Shown here piece by piece: positions 17,695 through 26,315 of a stretch of DNA of 64,000 bases; positions within the stretch are counted from its first letter, which is position 1; every line of letters starts with the position of its first letter. Made by a program: the position numbers and the translations under genes. Source of the DNA: Variovorax ginsengisoli (GTDB lineage: Bacteria > Pseudomonadota > Gammaproteobacteria > Burkholderiales > Burkholderiaceae_C); the NCBI RefSeq assembly GCF_006438845.1, contig NZ_RCZJ01000002.1, positions 571,145-635,144 on the forward strand, written 5' to 3'. The notes under the pieces are model-generated. The model was not told the DNA's origin, searched no databases, and saw only the letters and a program-made list of their open reading frames with translations.

Positions 17695-18756
17695 ATGTCT
17701 CAAACACTCCAAGCATCCCTTCTTCGCACCCAGGTCGCCAGCGTGCTCGCTGCGGCCGGCAGTTCGCAGCCCGAAGCCGAACAGGTTGCCGGCAACCTGG
17801 TGCTCGCCAACCTCAGCGGCCATGACTCGCACGGCATCGGCATGCTGCCGCGGTATGTCGATGCCGTGGCCGAAGGCGGGCTCAAGCCCAATGCCTCGGT
17901 CAAGGTCACGGCGGACATCGGCACGCTGCTGGCGCTCGATGGCCAGGGCGGTTACGGGCAGATCGTCGGCGTGCAGGCGATGGACATGGGCATTGCCCGC
18001 GCCAAGCAGCACGGCAGCTGCATCTTTACGCTGGCGCATGCGCACCACCTCGGCCGCATCGGGCACTTCGCCGAGATGGCGACAGCGCAGGGGCTGGTGG
18101 CGATGCACTTCGTCAACGTGCTGTCGCGGCCCGTGGTCGCGCCATGGGGCGGCGGCGATGGGCGCTTCGGCACCAACCCCTGCTGCATCGGCGTGCCGCT
18201 GGCCGGCGCCGAGCCTTTCGTGCTCGACTTTGCGACCAGCCGCGTGGCGCAAGGGAAGATGCGCGTTGCGCACAACAAGGGCGAGCGCATGCCCGCCGGC
18301 TACCTGATCGACGAGCAGGGGCGCCCCACCGACGACCCGGGCGTGGTGGTGGTGCCGCAGCCCAACGGCCTTTTCGGCGCGCTCATGACTTTCGGCGAGC
18401 ACAAGGGCTACGGCATGGCCGTGGCGTGCGAGCTGCTGGGCGGCGCACTGACGGGTGGCGGCACGTGGCACCGGCCGGCGGACACCGCGCGCTCGGTCTT
18501 CAACGGGATGCTGACGGTGCTGATCGACCCCGCCAAGCTGGGCACGCAGGCGAGCTTCGAGCAGGAGGCGCACGGCTTTGTCGAGTGGCTGCGCCAAAGC
18601 CCGCCCGGCGCGGGCTTCGATCAGGTGCAGATCGCCGGCGAGCCGGAGCGCGCCGCACGCAAGGCGCGCGAGCGCGACGGCGTGGTGGTCGACGATGCGA
18701 CCTGGGGCGAGATCGTGGCGGCCGGCGCCAAGGTCGGCGTGGACCTGCAGGCCTGA
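17695..18756 (+). CDS. LDH2/MDH2-family NAD(P)-dependent oxidoreductase
   Basis: A 353-residue member of the malate/L-lactate/ureidoglycolate dehydrogenase family (Ldh_2), which is unrelated to Rossmann-fold LDH. Seen are the N-terminal SGHDSHGIGMLPRYV (active-site His within DSHG), AHAHHLGRIGHFAE, NPCCIGVPLAGAEPFVLDFATS and FGEHKGYGMAV. It follows the dehydratase by 15 bases and closes the rightward operon. It could oxidise the lactate or related hydroxyacid released by the FAH hydrolase, or reduce a keto acid; both are inferences. Confidence 0.9.
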   Translation: MSQTLQASLLRTQVASVLAAAGSSQPEAEQVAGNLVLANLSGHDSHGIGMLPRYVDAVAEGGLKPNASVKVTADIGTLLALDGQGGYGQIVGVQAMDMGIARAKQHGSCIFTLAHAHHLGRIGHFAEMATAQGLVAMHFVNVLSRPVVAPWGGGDGRFGTNPCCIGVPLAGAEPFVLDFATSRVAQGKMRVAHNKGERMPAGYLIDEQGRPTDDPGVVVVPQPNGLFGALMTFGEHKGYGMAVACELLGGALTGGGTWHRPADTARSVFNGMLTVLIDPAKLGTQASFEQEAHGFVEWLRQSPPGAGFDQVQIAGEPERAARKARERDGVVVDDATWGEIVAAGAKVGVDLQA

Positions 18757-18770
18757 GATCGAGCCGGCCG

Positions 18771-18788
18771 GCGCCGCGCAGGCGGCGC
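18771..18788. terminator. Hairpin between convergent genes
   Basis: A perfect 7-base stem (GCGCCGC at 18771-18777, GCGGCGC at 18782-18788) with a GCAG loop lies in the 54-base gap between the converging LDH2-family gene and slmA. No T-run follows on either strand, so intrinsic termination would be weak. Confidence 0.4.
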
Positions 18789-18810
18789 GCCACCGACCGG
18801 ACCGGGTGCC

Positions 18811-19458
18811 TCAGAGCATCAGCCGGATCGCGGCGTCGAGGTGTTCCGACGCGGGCCGGCGAAATCCCGAGCGCGCGAAGCGCTGAAGCCGGCCGACGGC
18901 AAAGGCGGTGAGCGCCGCCGCGCGCACCTGCGCATCGACGGTCGGCGTGGCCGAGGTGTCGGTCGCCACCGCATCTCGCAACACCTGCCGCAGGGTCGAC
19001 TCGATCTTGTCGAAGAACTGGTTCATGCGGTTCTGCAGCCGCTCGTTCTCGTAGACCAGAGCGTCGCCCACCATCACCCGCGTCATGCCCGGGTTCTTCT
19101 CGGCGAACTGCACCAGCATCGTCACGATGCGTGCCGCCTGCTCGCGTCCGGCATCCTCACGCTCGGTAATCTGGTTGACCAGCGTGAACACGCTCTGCTC
19201 GATGAAGTCGATCAGCCCTTCGAACATCTGCGCCTTGCTCGCGAAGTGGCGGTAGAGCGCCGCCTCGCTGACGTCGAGCTGCGCCGCCAGCGCCGCTGTC
19301 GTCACGCGCTCGGCGCCAGGGCGCTCCAGCATTGCCGCCAAGGTCTGAAGAATCTGCACGCGGCGTTCGCCCGGCTTGGGGCGCTTGCGAACCGGCGCGC
19401 TTTCGTCGGTCGCCGGCGCGGCATCGGCTGGCGGAACGCTGGTTTCGTCGTTTTGCAT
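18811..19458 (-). CDS. slmA: Nucleoid occlusion factor SlmA (TetR family)
   Basis: A 215-residue TetR-fold protein that binds chromosomal sites and blocks FtsZ ring assembly over the nucleoid. The N-terminal KRPKPGERRVQILQTLAAML and DVSEAALYRHFASKAQMFEGLI are near-signature sequences for betaproteobacterial SlmA, as is the FIEQSVFTLVNQI segment. I chose ATG 19456-19458 (MQNDETSV); an alternative five codons earlier starts MRPPP, and further extension is not conserved-looking. The slmA and argB genes are near neighbours, as often in this group, here with galE between them. Confidence 0.85.
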   Translation of the reverse strand: MQNDETSVPPADAAPATDESAPVRKRPKPGERRVQILQTLAAMLERPGAERVTTAALAAQLDVSEAALYRHFASKAQMFEGLIDFIEQSVFTLVNQITEREDAGREQAARIVTMLVQFAEKNPGMTRVMVGDALVYENERLQNRMNQFFDKIESTLRQVLRDAVATDTSATPTVDAQVRAAALTAFAVGRLQRFARSGFRRPASEHLDAAIRLML

Positions 19459-19586
19459 GGGCGGCGGGCGCATATGTAAAAAAATGATTCTCGCACAGCG
19501 CAGTGAGTGCGCGCCAACTCGTCCAGCCATCCTCCGCGCGCGGCTCGCCGACAATGACCCCCTCGAATCAGCGAAAGTAGCGCGAC

Positions 19587-20603
19587 ATGGGCGATTGCAT
19601 TCTGGTGACGGGCGGTGCGGGCTTCGTCGGCAGCCACAGTTGCGTGGCCCTGGCGGAGGCCGGCTACACCCCCTTGATCCTCGACAACCTGGGCAACAGC
19701 GACGTCCGCGTGGTCGAGCGGCTGGGCCGCATCACCGGAACGGTGCCTACTTTCATCGAAGGTGACGTGCGCGATCGCGCCTTGCTCGACCGCGTGTTCG
19801 CGATGCACGACGTTGCAGGCGTGATGCATTTCGCCGGCCTCAAGGCGGTTGGCGACTCTGTGCGCGACCCGATCGGCTACTACGACAACAACGTCAACGG
19901 CAGCCTGGTCCTGGCCGCAGCCATGCAGCAGGCGGGCGTCAAGACGCTGATCTTCTCGTCGTCGGCCACGGTGTACGGCGAACCCGAGCGCTCGCCGATT
20001 CCGGAAGACGCGCCCCGCCGCCCGGCCAACCCCTACGGCCACTCGAAGCGGATGGTCGAGCAGGCACTGGCCGACCTGCAGCACGCGCAACCCGAGTGGC
20101 GCATCGCGCTGCTGCGCTACTTCAATCCGGTCGGCGCGCACGAGAGCGGGCTGATCGGCGAGCACCCGCAAGGCAAGCCCAACAACCTGATGCCCTTCGT
20201 GTGCCAGGTGGCGGTGGGGCAGCGCGCGGAGCTCGCGGTGCATGGCGGCGATTACCCCACGCACGACGGCACCGGCGTGCGCGACTACGTGCATGTCATG
20301 GACCTGGCCGAGGGCCACGTGGCCGCACTGCGGCATGTGGCCAAGGCGCCGGGCCTTCTGACGTTGAACCTGGGCAGCGGCCGTGGCGCCTCGGTGCTGG
20401 ATGTGGTCAAGGCCTTCGAGCGGGCCAGCGGCCGGCCGGTTGCACACACGATCGGCCCGCGTCGCCCGGGCGATGTGTCGGCCTATTGGGGCGACGCGTC
20501 ACTGGCCGAAGCCACGATGGGCTGGCGCGCGCGGCGCGACCTCGACCAGATGTGCGCCGACAGCTGGCGCTGGCAGCAGGGAAATCCGCGCGGTTACGAG
20601 TGA
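19587..20603 (+). CDS. galE: UDP-glucose 4-epimerase GalE
   Basis: A 338-residue extended SDR that interconverts UDP-glucose and UDP-galactose. The NAD motif TGGAGFVGS is at the N-terminus, followed by LDNLGNSD, the MHFAGLKAVGDS segment, the catalytic SSSATVYGE serine and YGHSKRMVE (Tyr-x3-Lys). The C-terminal part has the GalE feature GTGVRDYVHVMDLAEGH. It is divergent from slmA (128-base gap) and convergent with argB (10-base gap). It may supply galactose for the nearby polysaccharide locus. Confidence 0.94.
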   Translation: MGDCILVTGGAGFVGSHSCVALAEAGYTPLILDNLGNSDVRVVERLGRITGTVPTFIEGDVRDRALLDRVFAMHDVAGVMHFAGLKAVGDSVRDPIGYYDNNVNGSLVLAAAMQQAGVKTLIFSSSATVYGEPERSPIPEDAPRRPANPYGHSKRMVEQALADLQHAQPEWRIALLRYFNPVGAHESGLIGEHPQGKPNNLMPFVCQVAVGQRAELAVHGGDYPTHDGTGVRDYVHVMDLAEGHVAALRHVAKAPGLLTLNLGSGRGASVLDVVKAFERASGRPVAHTIGPRRPGDVSAYWGDASLAEATMGWRARRDLDQMCADSWRWQQGNPRGYE

Positions 20604-20613
20604 AGCACGCAGG

Positions 20614-21507
20614 TCAACGTGCGCGGATCATGGTTCCGTAGGCTTGGTCGGTGAGAATTTCCAGCAGCATCGCGTGCGGCACGCGGCCGTCGATGATGTG
20701 CACCGCGTTCACGCCGCTCTTGGCCGCATCGAGCGCGCCTTCGATCTTCGGCAGCATGCCGCCGGAGATGGTGCCGTCGGCGAAGAGCTCGTCGATCTCG
20801 CGCGCGCTCAGGTCGGTCAGCAGCTTGCCAGCCTTGTCGAGCACGCCGGGGGTGTTGGTCAGCAGCATCAGCTTCTCGGCCTTGAGCACAGTGGCCAGCT
20901 TGCCGGCGACCACGTCGGCGTTGATGTTGTAGCTCTCGTTTTCCTCGCCGAAACCGATCGGGCTGATGACGGGGATGAAGGCGTCGTCCTGCAGCGCCTT
21001 GACCACGCTCGGGTCGATCGAGACGATCTCGCCGACCTGGCCGACGTCGTGCATCAGTGCCGGGTCGTTGCGGTCGGCCAGCTTGAGCTTCTGCGCGCGG
21101 ATCAGGCCGCCGTCGCGACCGGTCAGGCCCACGGCCTTGCCGCCGGCCTGGTTGATCAGGCCCACAATGTCCTGCTGCACCTCGCCGGCGAGCACCCATT
21201 CGACGACTTCCATGGTTTCGGAGTCGGTCACGCGCATGCCCTGGACGAAGCTGCCCTTCTTGCCCAGCTTGTTGAGCGCCGCCTCGATCTGCGGACCGCC
21301 GCCGTGCACCACCACCGGGTTCATGCCGACCAGCTTGAGCAGCACCACGTCTTCGGCGAAGTCGGCCTGCAAGGCCGGGTCGGTCATGGCGTTGCCGCCG
21401 TACTTGATGACGATGGTCTTGCCGTGGAATTTGCGGATGTAGGGCAGCGCCTGGGCCAGGATCTCGGCCTTGTCGCGGGGGGGGATGTTGAGGACGGGGT
21501 CGGTCAT
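20614..21507 (-). CDS. argB: Acetylglutamate kinase ArgB
   Basis: A 297-residue kinase for the second step of arginine synthesis (N-acetylglutamate to N-acetylglutamyl phosphate). Family motifs: KYGGNAM near residue 36, [20 protein letters not shown], and [11 protein letters not shown]. The start at 21505-21507 ([19 protein letters not shown]) overlaps the stop of the flippase gene by 4 bases; an upstream open extension belongs to another frame of the flippase gene. Coupling an arginine gene to a polysaccharide flippase is unusual, and argB may also have its own internal promoter. Confidence 0.95.
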   Translation of the reverse strand: MTDPVLNIPPRDKAEILAQALPYIRKFHGKTIVIKYGGNAMTDPALQADFAEDVVLLKLVGMNPVVVHGGGPQIEAALNKLGKKGSFVQGMRVTDSETMEVVEWVLAGEVQQDIVGLINQAGGKAVGLTGRDGGLIRAQKLKLADRNDPALMHDVGQVGEIVSIDPSVVKALQDDAFIPVISPIGFGEENESYNINADVVAGKLATVLKAEKLMLLTNTPGVLDKAGKLLTDLSAREIDELFADGTISGGMLPKIEGALDAAKSGVNAVHIIDGRVPHAMLLEILTDQAYGTMIRAR

Positions 21508-22832
21508 GAACGTTCCGGTTCGGGTGTTGCCAAATTGTGCCGCATGGGCGCGTCGATTCCGCGCGCGAAAACGCGTCGCTGCGCCACGAACAGCAGCAGC
21601 ACCAAGTCGACGCCGACGCGTGCGGTCCATGCGAGTGCGGCGCCGGCCAGGCCGTACCGGTCCAGGCCAAGCAGCAGCAAGGGGAAGTAAAACACGGCCT
21701 CGACCAGGTGAAGCTGCGCCGTCAGACGCGCAAGGCCCGCCGCCTGGACCGCGGCGAAGGGCACGAAGGCCACGCCGTTGAGCAGCAACCCCACCGCGAA
21801 GATCGACACGACGGGTGAGGAGCGGTCGGCGAAGTCCGCGCCCAGCCACAGCGTCAGCGCCCAGTGCGCACCGAGGGCGATGGCCACGCTCACCGGCAGC
21901 AAGACAAGCACCAGCAAAGCCAAACACCGGCGGTAGAGTCGCCGCGCGGCATCGGGGTCACCGATCAGCAAGGAGGCCAGGCGCGGAAACAACGCGCCGG
22001 TGAGCGCGCCAGGCAGGATCAGCATGCGCGCCAGCACCTCGGACGGCACCGTGTAGTAGGCGACCACAGCCGCGCCGAGCACCGCCGAGATCACGAAGCG
22101 ATCGGCCGTGACCATCAGCGGGCTGACGATGTTCGACACGGTCATCCACGCACCGAAGGCCAGCAGCCGGCGCATGTGGGGGCGCGCCAGCGGCACGCCA
22201 CCGAAGCCGCCGCCGAGCCGGCGCCGTACCAGCACCCAATGCGCTGCGCCGACCCCCAGCCGGGCCGCCATGAGCGACGCGACGACCGGCACCAGCGACG
22301 GTCCGAACAGCGCGACGCTCAGCGCGGGCAGACCGAAGCTGGCCATGCCGAGCAGCATGCGCAGCAGGTTGACGTCGCGAAAATCCTCGAAGGCCTCGAG
22401 CACGCCCCGCAGCCCCACCGTCGCGGTCGTCAGCGGCACGCCCAGCGCGGCGACGAGCAAGGCATGGAACACCTCGGCATGCAGTGCTTCGGACACTTTC
22501 AACCCATGAACCGCCAGCGGCTCGGCGACGAAGGCCAGCGCCACGCCGCCCAGCGCGCCCATCGCAGTGGCCAGCCACAGCCCGCCGCGCACCAGCGAAG
22601 GCAGATCGGGACGTCGACCAGCCGCGAGCTTCTGCGCGATCTGCTGCGTCAGCGCCCTTCCCAGCCCCAGATCGAACAGGCTGAAGTAGCCGACGAGCGC
22701 CCACACCAGCGTGAGAATGCCGAAGCGCTCGATGCCCAGACCGCGAACGAGATAGGGAACAAGCGCGGCGCCCACGACGAGCGGGAGCCCGGCCCCCGCC
22801 AGGTTCCACAGCACGTTGCGTCGCAGGGACAT
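21504..22832 (-). CDS. Polysaccharide flippase (Wzx/MATE-like, MOP superfamily)
   Basis: A 442-residue membrane protein with about 12 to 14 hydrophobic helices, of the MOP superfamily that flips lipid-linked oligosaccharides across the inner membrane. The N-terminal [21 protein letters not shown] and [24 protein letters not shown] are typical of Wzx-like proteins. It follows the WecA-like gene by 34 bases on the same strand. Its presence next to an ABC-2 exporter (24786-26293) is notable, because an O-antigen locus normally uses one system or the other; this one may serve another glycan. Confidence 0.85.
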   Translation of the reverse strand: MSLRRNVLWNLAGAGLPLVVGAALVPYLVRGLGIERFGILTLVWALVGYFSLFDLGLGRALTQQIAQKLAAGRRPDLPSLVRGGLWLATAMGALGGVALAFVAEPLAVHGLKVSEALHAEVFHALLVAALGVPLTTATVGLRGVLEAFEDFRDVNLLRMLLGMASFGLPALSVALFGPSLVPVVASLMAARLGVGAAHWVLVRRRLGGGFGGVPLARPHMRRLLAFGAWMTVSNIVSPLMVTADRFVISAVLGAAVVAYYTVPSEVLARMLILPGALTGALFPRLASLLIGDPDAARRLYRRCLALLVLVLLPVSVAIALGAHWALTLWLGADFADRSSPVVSIFAVGLLLNGVAFVPFAAVQAAGLARLTAQLHLVEAVFYFPLLLLGLDRYGLAGAALAWTARVGVDLVLLLFVAQRRVFARGIDAPMRHNLATPEPERS

Positions 22833-22866
22833 CGCCGTCAGGCCGGGGGCGTGAGCAAGCCGTTGT

Positions 22867-23961
22867 TCATGGCCGCAACCAGCGCGGCACCTTGAAGCGC
22901 ACGATCATCAGGTACGCGACAACATAGGTCGTGACGAAGAGCAGCGTGCACAGGATCAGCACGGCGGTGTTGTTCCAGAACAGCACCGCCGGCACCACCG
23001 ACAACGCCGCGAACATCCAGAGATAGGGCGAGGTGCGGTTGTTGCGCGCCAGGAGCTGGCGCGCCTCGTCGTCCGAGAACGCCACCCGCACCAGCCGCCG
23101 GAAGATCAGCTGGTGAAAATGCAGCGCGTCGGCCGTGCCCGGCGACTGGCCGCGTGCGAGCTTGCGGTAGATAGAAAACAGCGTCTCCCATACCGGGTAG
23201 ATCAGCAGCAGCATCGGGAACCATGGCGAGACGGCCGAGTGCCGTTGCACCAGCGTCACGCAGGCCACCGCGATCACCATGCCCCAGACATAGGCCCCAC
23301 CGTCGCCAGCGAAGATCTTGCCGCTCGGGTAGTTCCACATCAGAAAGCCCAGCGTGGCGCCGAACAGGCAGATCACCATGGCGGCCAATTGCCGGTCGCC
23401 CACCTGCAGCGCGACGTGCGACACCGCCAGGCAGACCAGCACGGCGACGGTTCCGGCCAGCCCGTTGTAGCCGTCGATGATGTTGAACGCATGCGGCAGG
23501 CCACCGATGGCGATCACGGCGAGAACCAAGCCGGCGTACGGCACCACCTGCATCCAGCCGTCGACGAGTGCGAAGCCCGTGCGATGCACGCCCAGATTGA
23601 GGACCCAGCACAGCAGCAACGCAGACCCGATGGTAAGGCCCAGTCGGTAGCGCACCGCCACGCGCTGCGTCACATCTTCCGCGATGCCTCCCAGCACGGC
23701 GGGCGCGATGCACAGCAGCATCAACGCCGACACCGTCACGGGCCAGCGAACATTGAAAGGGTCGCCGAAGAGCCCGGCGAACAGCCACGCCAGGCCGGTG
23801 CCCAAGAAAATGCCGGCGCCACCCAACCGCGGCACGTGCCCCTTGTGGAAACGCTGCGGCATGTCGGCCGCGTAACGACGGGCATGGCGGCGTGCACGCC
23901 GCATGAACACCAGCACGGCGAACGCGGAGACGACAAAACTGACGACGATCAGGGCAATCAT
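22867..23961 (-). CDS. MraY/WecA-family polyprenyl-phosphate sugar-1-phosphate transferase
   Basis: A 364-residue polytopic inner-membrane enzyme that starts lipid-linked glycan assembly by moving a sugar phosphate from a UDP-sugar to undecaprenyl phosphate. Visible motifs are PQRFHKGHVPRLGG (substrate loop), NIIDGYNGLAG, and GDGGAYVWG (acidic metal-binding site), plus HFHQLIFRR in a cytoplasmic loop. I chose ATG 23959-23961 (MIALIVVSFVVSAF); the upstream open frame lies antisense to the GT2 gene and is not membrane-like. It is probably the initiating enzyme of the neighbouring O-polysaccharide. UDP-GlcNAc or another N-acetylhexosamine is the usual donor. Confidence 0.88.
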   Translation of the reverse strand: MIALIVVSFVVSAFAVLVFMRRARRHARRYAADMPQRFHKGHVPRLGGAGIFLGTGLAWLFAGLFGDPFNVRWPVTVSALMLLCIAPAVLGGIAEDVTQRVAVRYRLGLTIGSALLLCWVLNLGVHRTGFALVDGWMQVVPYAGLVLAVIAIGGLPHAFNIIDGYNGLAGTVAVLVCLAVSHVALQVGDRQLAAMVICLFGATLGFLMWNYPSGKIFAGDGGAYVWGMVIAVACVTLVQRHSAVSPWFPMLLLIYPVWETLFSIYRKLARGQSPGTADALHFHQLIFRRLVRVAFSDDEARQLLARNNRTSPYLWMFAALSVVPAVLFWNNTAVLILCTLLFVTTYVVAYLMIVRFKVPRWLRP

Positions 23962-24006
23962 GGAGAGTGGGATGCGGGACCTAGAATTCCCGAGCGAAAT
24001 TAGACC

Positions 24007-24789
24007 ATGCCGACATCCCCCTCCCCGCATCGCCCGATCACCGTCTCCATCGTCAGTCACGGCCAGCTGGAACTGATCCGCCCGCTGCTCGCGCAGCTCG
24101 ACCGCTGGAGTGCCGCATCGATTGCCAAGGTGGTGCTCACGATCAACATCCCTGAAGCGGACGCGCTCGCGAACACGCACTGGGCCTTTCCCCTGGAGCG
24201 CATCGAGAACGCGACGCCGCAGGGTTTCGGGGCGAACCACAACCGGGCTTTCGCACGCTGCGACACGCCTTGGTTTCTGGTGCTGAACCCGGACATCCGC
24301 CTCGACGCCGACGTGTTGGCGCCGCTGGTGGCGCAGGCGCGGCCACGCAGTGGCCTGCTGACACCGCGCATCGTCGAGCCTGGCAAGACGGCGCCGGAAC
24401 CGCACCGGGCGATAATCACGCCGCTGGAAATCGTGACGCGCAACCGCGCGGACTATGCGCCGCCGCTGGTGCCAGCCTGGATTCCGGGTCTTTTCATGCT
24501 CTTTCGCAGCGAGGCCTACCGCGAAATCGGCGGCTTCGACGAGCGCTTCTTCATGTATGGCGAGGATTTCGACATCTGCGCCCGCACTCAACTTGCGGGC
24601 TGTTCGCTGCAGGTCGCGGAAGACCTGCTGGCGCGGCACGATGCGCAGCGGGCCAGTCACGTCAGCAGCAAGCATCTCTACTGGCACATCACGAGCCTGC
24701 TCAAGGTGTGGATGTCCGCCACGTTCTGGCGATATCGACACCATCTAAAGCAACAAAACCCCCGACACGAAAGACAGAAAAACGTATGA
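24007..24789 (+). CDS. Glycosyltransferase family 2 (rhamnosyltransferase-like)
   Basis: A 260-residue GT2 enzyme with a GT-A fold: PITVSIVSHGQLELI at the N-terminus, GFGANHNRAFARC, the metal-binding NPDIRLDADVL, and FMYGEDFDIC with GGFDERFF. The pattern resembles WbbL-type rhamnosyltransferases that place the first rhamnose on lipid-linked GlcNAc, which fits the dTDP-rhamnose genes downstream and the WecA-like gene beside it. It is divergent from the latter, with only 45 bases between starts, and overlaps the exporter permease by 4 bases. Confidence 0.87.
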   Translation: MPTSPSPHRPITVSIVSHGQLELIRPLLAQLDRWSAASIAKVVLTINIPEADALANTHWAFPLERIENATPQGFGANHNRAFARCDTPWFLVLNPDIRLDADVLAPLVAQARPRSGLLTPRIVEPGKTAPEPHRAIITPLEIVTRNRADYAPPLVPAWIPGLFMLFRSEAYREIGGFDERFFMYGEDFDICARTQLAGCSLQVAEDLLARHDAQRASHVSSKHLYWHITSLLKVWMSATFWRYRHHLKQQNPRHERQKNV

Positions 24790-25589
24790 GCCAAGCGCAT
24801 TCAAACCTGCACCGCAGTGCATGGGCGGACTGGTGGGAGGGAACGCGGCGCACCGACATCTGGTGGACGCTGTCGTGGTTCGACATCGTGCTGCGCTACC
24901 GCCGGTCGATGCTCGGCCCGATCTGGCTGACCCTCAGCATGGGCGCGATGATCGCGGGCATGGGGCCGCTCTACAGCTCCCTGTTCGGCACCGAGCTGTC
25001 GAAGTTCTTTCCCCACCTGACGCTCGGCCTCATCTTCTGGTCGCTGTTCTCGAGCATCGTGATCGAGTCGTGCAACACCTTCGTCAGTTCGGCGCACTAT
25101 TTGAAACAGGGCTACTTTCCGATCAGCCTGTTCGTTTGGCGGAGCATGTCGCGCAACGTGATCCAGTTTGCGCACCAGATCGTGATCTACATTCCCGTGG
25201 CGCTCTGGGCCGGAATCAGCCTGTCGTGGTCGGCGCTGCTGGTCTTTCCGGCCATGGTGTTGCTGCTGATTAATGCCCATGCACTGGGTTTGGCCCTGGG
25301 CCTGATCTGCACACGCTTTCGTGACGTGACGCAGATCGTCACCAGCGTCATGCAGATGCTGATGTTCCTGACTCCGGTCTTCTGGATGCCGGAAAGCCTG
25401 CCGGGCCGCGCCAAATACATCCTGTGGAATCCGCTGGCCCAAATGCTCGACCTGCTGCGCACGCCGCTGATGGGTGGCGTGGCCGACATGCACAACTGGC
25501 TCGGCATCCTTGGCTGGACGGTCGGTACCGTGGTCGTCTCCAGCATGCTTTTCGCAAAATACCGTCGTCGCGTTGTCTACTGGCTCTGA
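24786..25589 (+). CDS. wzm: ABC-2 polysaccharide exporter permease (Wzm type)
   Basis: A 267-residue inner-membrane permease with six hydrophobic segments. The N-terminal cytoplasmic WEGTRRTDIWWTLSWFDIVLRYRRSMLGPIW matches the Wzm/TagG family, where the R-Y-R-x-S-x-L-G-P-x-W pattern is conserved, and LTPVFWMPESLPG is conserved in the last third. It forms the channel that exports undecaprenyl-linked O-polysaccharide. The ATG at 24786 overlaps the preceding stop by 4 bases. It works with the ATPase two bases downstream. Confidence 0.9.
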   Translation: MSQAHSNLHRSAWADWWEGTRRTDIWWTLSWFDIVLRYRRSMLGPIWLTLSMGAMIAGMGPLYSSLFGTELSKFFPHLTLGLIFWSLFSSIVIESCNTFVSSAHYLKQGYFPISLFVWRSMSRNVIQFAHQIVIYIPVALWAGISLSWSALLVFPAMVLLLINAHALGLALGLICTRFRDVTQIVTSVMQMLMFLTPVFWMPESLPGRAKYILWNPLAQMLDLLRTPLMGGVADMHNWLGILGWTVGTVVVSSMLFAKYRRRVVYWL

Positions 25590-25591
25590 AC

Positions 25592-26293
25592 ATGGCTCTC
25601 ATCTCCCTGAAGAACGTCTCCGTCAGCTTCCCGATCTACGGTGCCGGCTCCGCGTCGCTGAAGAAGACCCTGGCGGCCTCTGTCACCGGCGGTCGCTTCG
25701 GCAAGGAAACCGGCGTGAATGTGGTGCAGGCGCTCAGCGACATCAATCTCGAACTGCGCAGTGGCGATCGGCTGGGCCTCATCGGTCACAACGGCGCTGG
25801 CAAATCGACGCTGCTGCGTGCGCTGGCAGGCGTCTACGAACCGTCGTCAGGCGACTTCGTCCGCGAAGGCACGGTGGCCAGCCTGATCGACCCGTCGCTG
25901 GGCATCGAGCCTGACGCGTCGGGCGTCGAGAACATCATGCTGCGCGGACTGGTGATGGGCATGAGCCGCAAGCAGGTGGAAGCACTGACACCCGAGATCT
26001 GCGAGTTCAGCGGCCTCGGCGAATACGTGAACATGCCCATTCGCACGTATTCAACCGGCATGCTGATGCGCTTGGCTTTTTCGATCTCCACCAGCGTCCA
26101 GGCCGACATCCTGCTGATGGACGAGTGGCTTTCCGTCGGCGACGCCGACTTCACCGAGAAAGCGGAGAAGCGGATGAAGGACGTGGTTTCCAAGTCCGGC
26201 ATCCTGGTGCTGGCTTCGCACTCGCCCGACCTGATCGCCCGGGAATGCAACCGCGTGATCCACCTGGAACACGGTCGCATCGTCGAGCGCTGA
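25592..26293 (+). CDS. wzt: ABC-2 polysaccharide exporter ATPase (short Wzt type)
   Basis: A 233-residue ATPase of the Wzt/TagH class. Walker A is GHNGAGKST (residues 65-73), the signature is YSTGMLMRLAFS and Walker B ILLMDEWLSVGD. It ends soon after the D-loop (LEHGRIVER) and lacks the C-terminal carbohydrate-binding domain that full-length Wzt proteins (about 400 residues) use to read a capped chain end. Export in such short forms is usually not tied to a terminal cap. The chosen ATG at 25592 is 2 bases after the permease stop. Confidence 0.9.
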   Translation: MALISLKNVSVSFPIYGAGSASLKKTLAASVTGGRFGKETGVNVVQALSDINLELRSGDRLGLIGHNGAGKSTLLRALAGVYEPSSGDFVREGTVASLIDPSLGIEPDASGVENIMLRGLVMGMSRKQVEALTPEICEFSGLGEYVNMPIRTYSTGMLMRLAFSISTSVQADILLMDEWLSVGDADFTEKAEKRMKDVVSKSGILVLASHSPDLIARECNRVIHLEHGRIVER

Positions 26294-26315
26294 GCATCCG
26301 CGTTTGCGCGGCTCA
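26291..26315. terminator. Bidirectional hairpin spanning two convergent stops
   Basis: The wzt stop and the stop of the opposing glycosyltransferase lie in the two arms of one imperfect hairpin: TGAGC-AT-CCGCG (26291-26302), loop TTTG, then CGCGG-CTCA (26307-26315). Inner arms CCGCG/CGCGG and outer arms TGAG/CTCA pair fully, with a 3-base bulge between. There is no T-run on either side, so it is a candidate only. Confidence 0.4.

Noticed and set aside
16084..18597. An 837-codon open frame antisense to the dehydratase and LDH2-family genes
   Set aside because: No recognisable domain, low-complexity composition; the sense-strand genes have complete family motifs.
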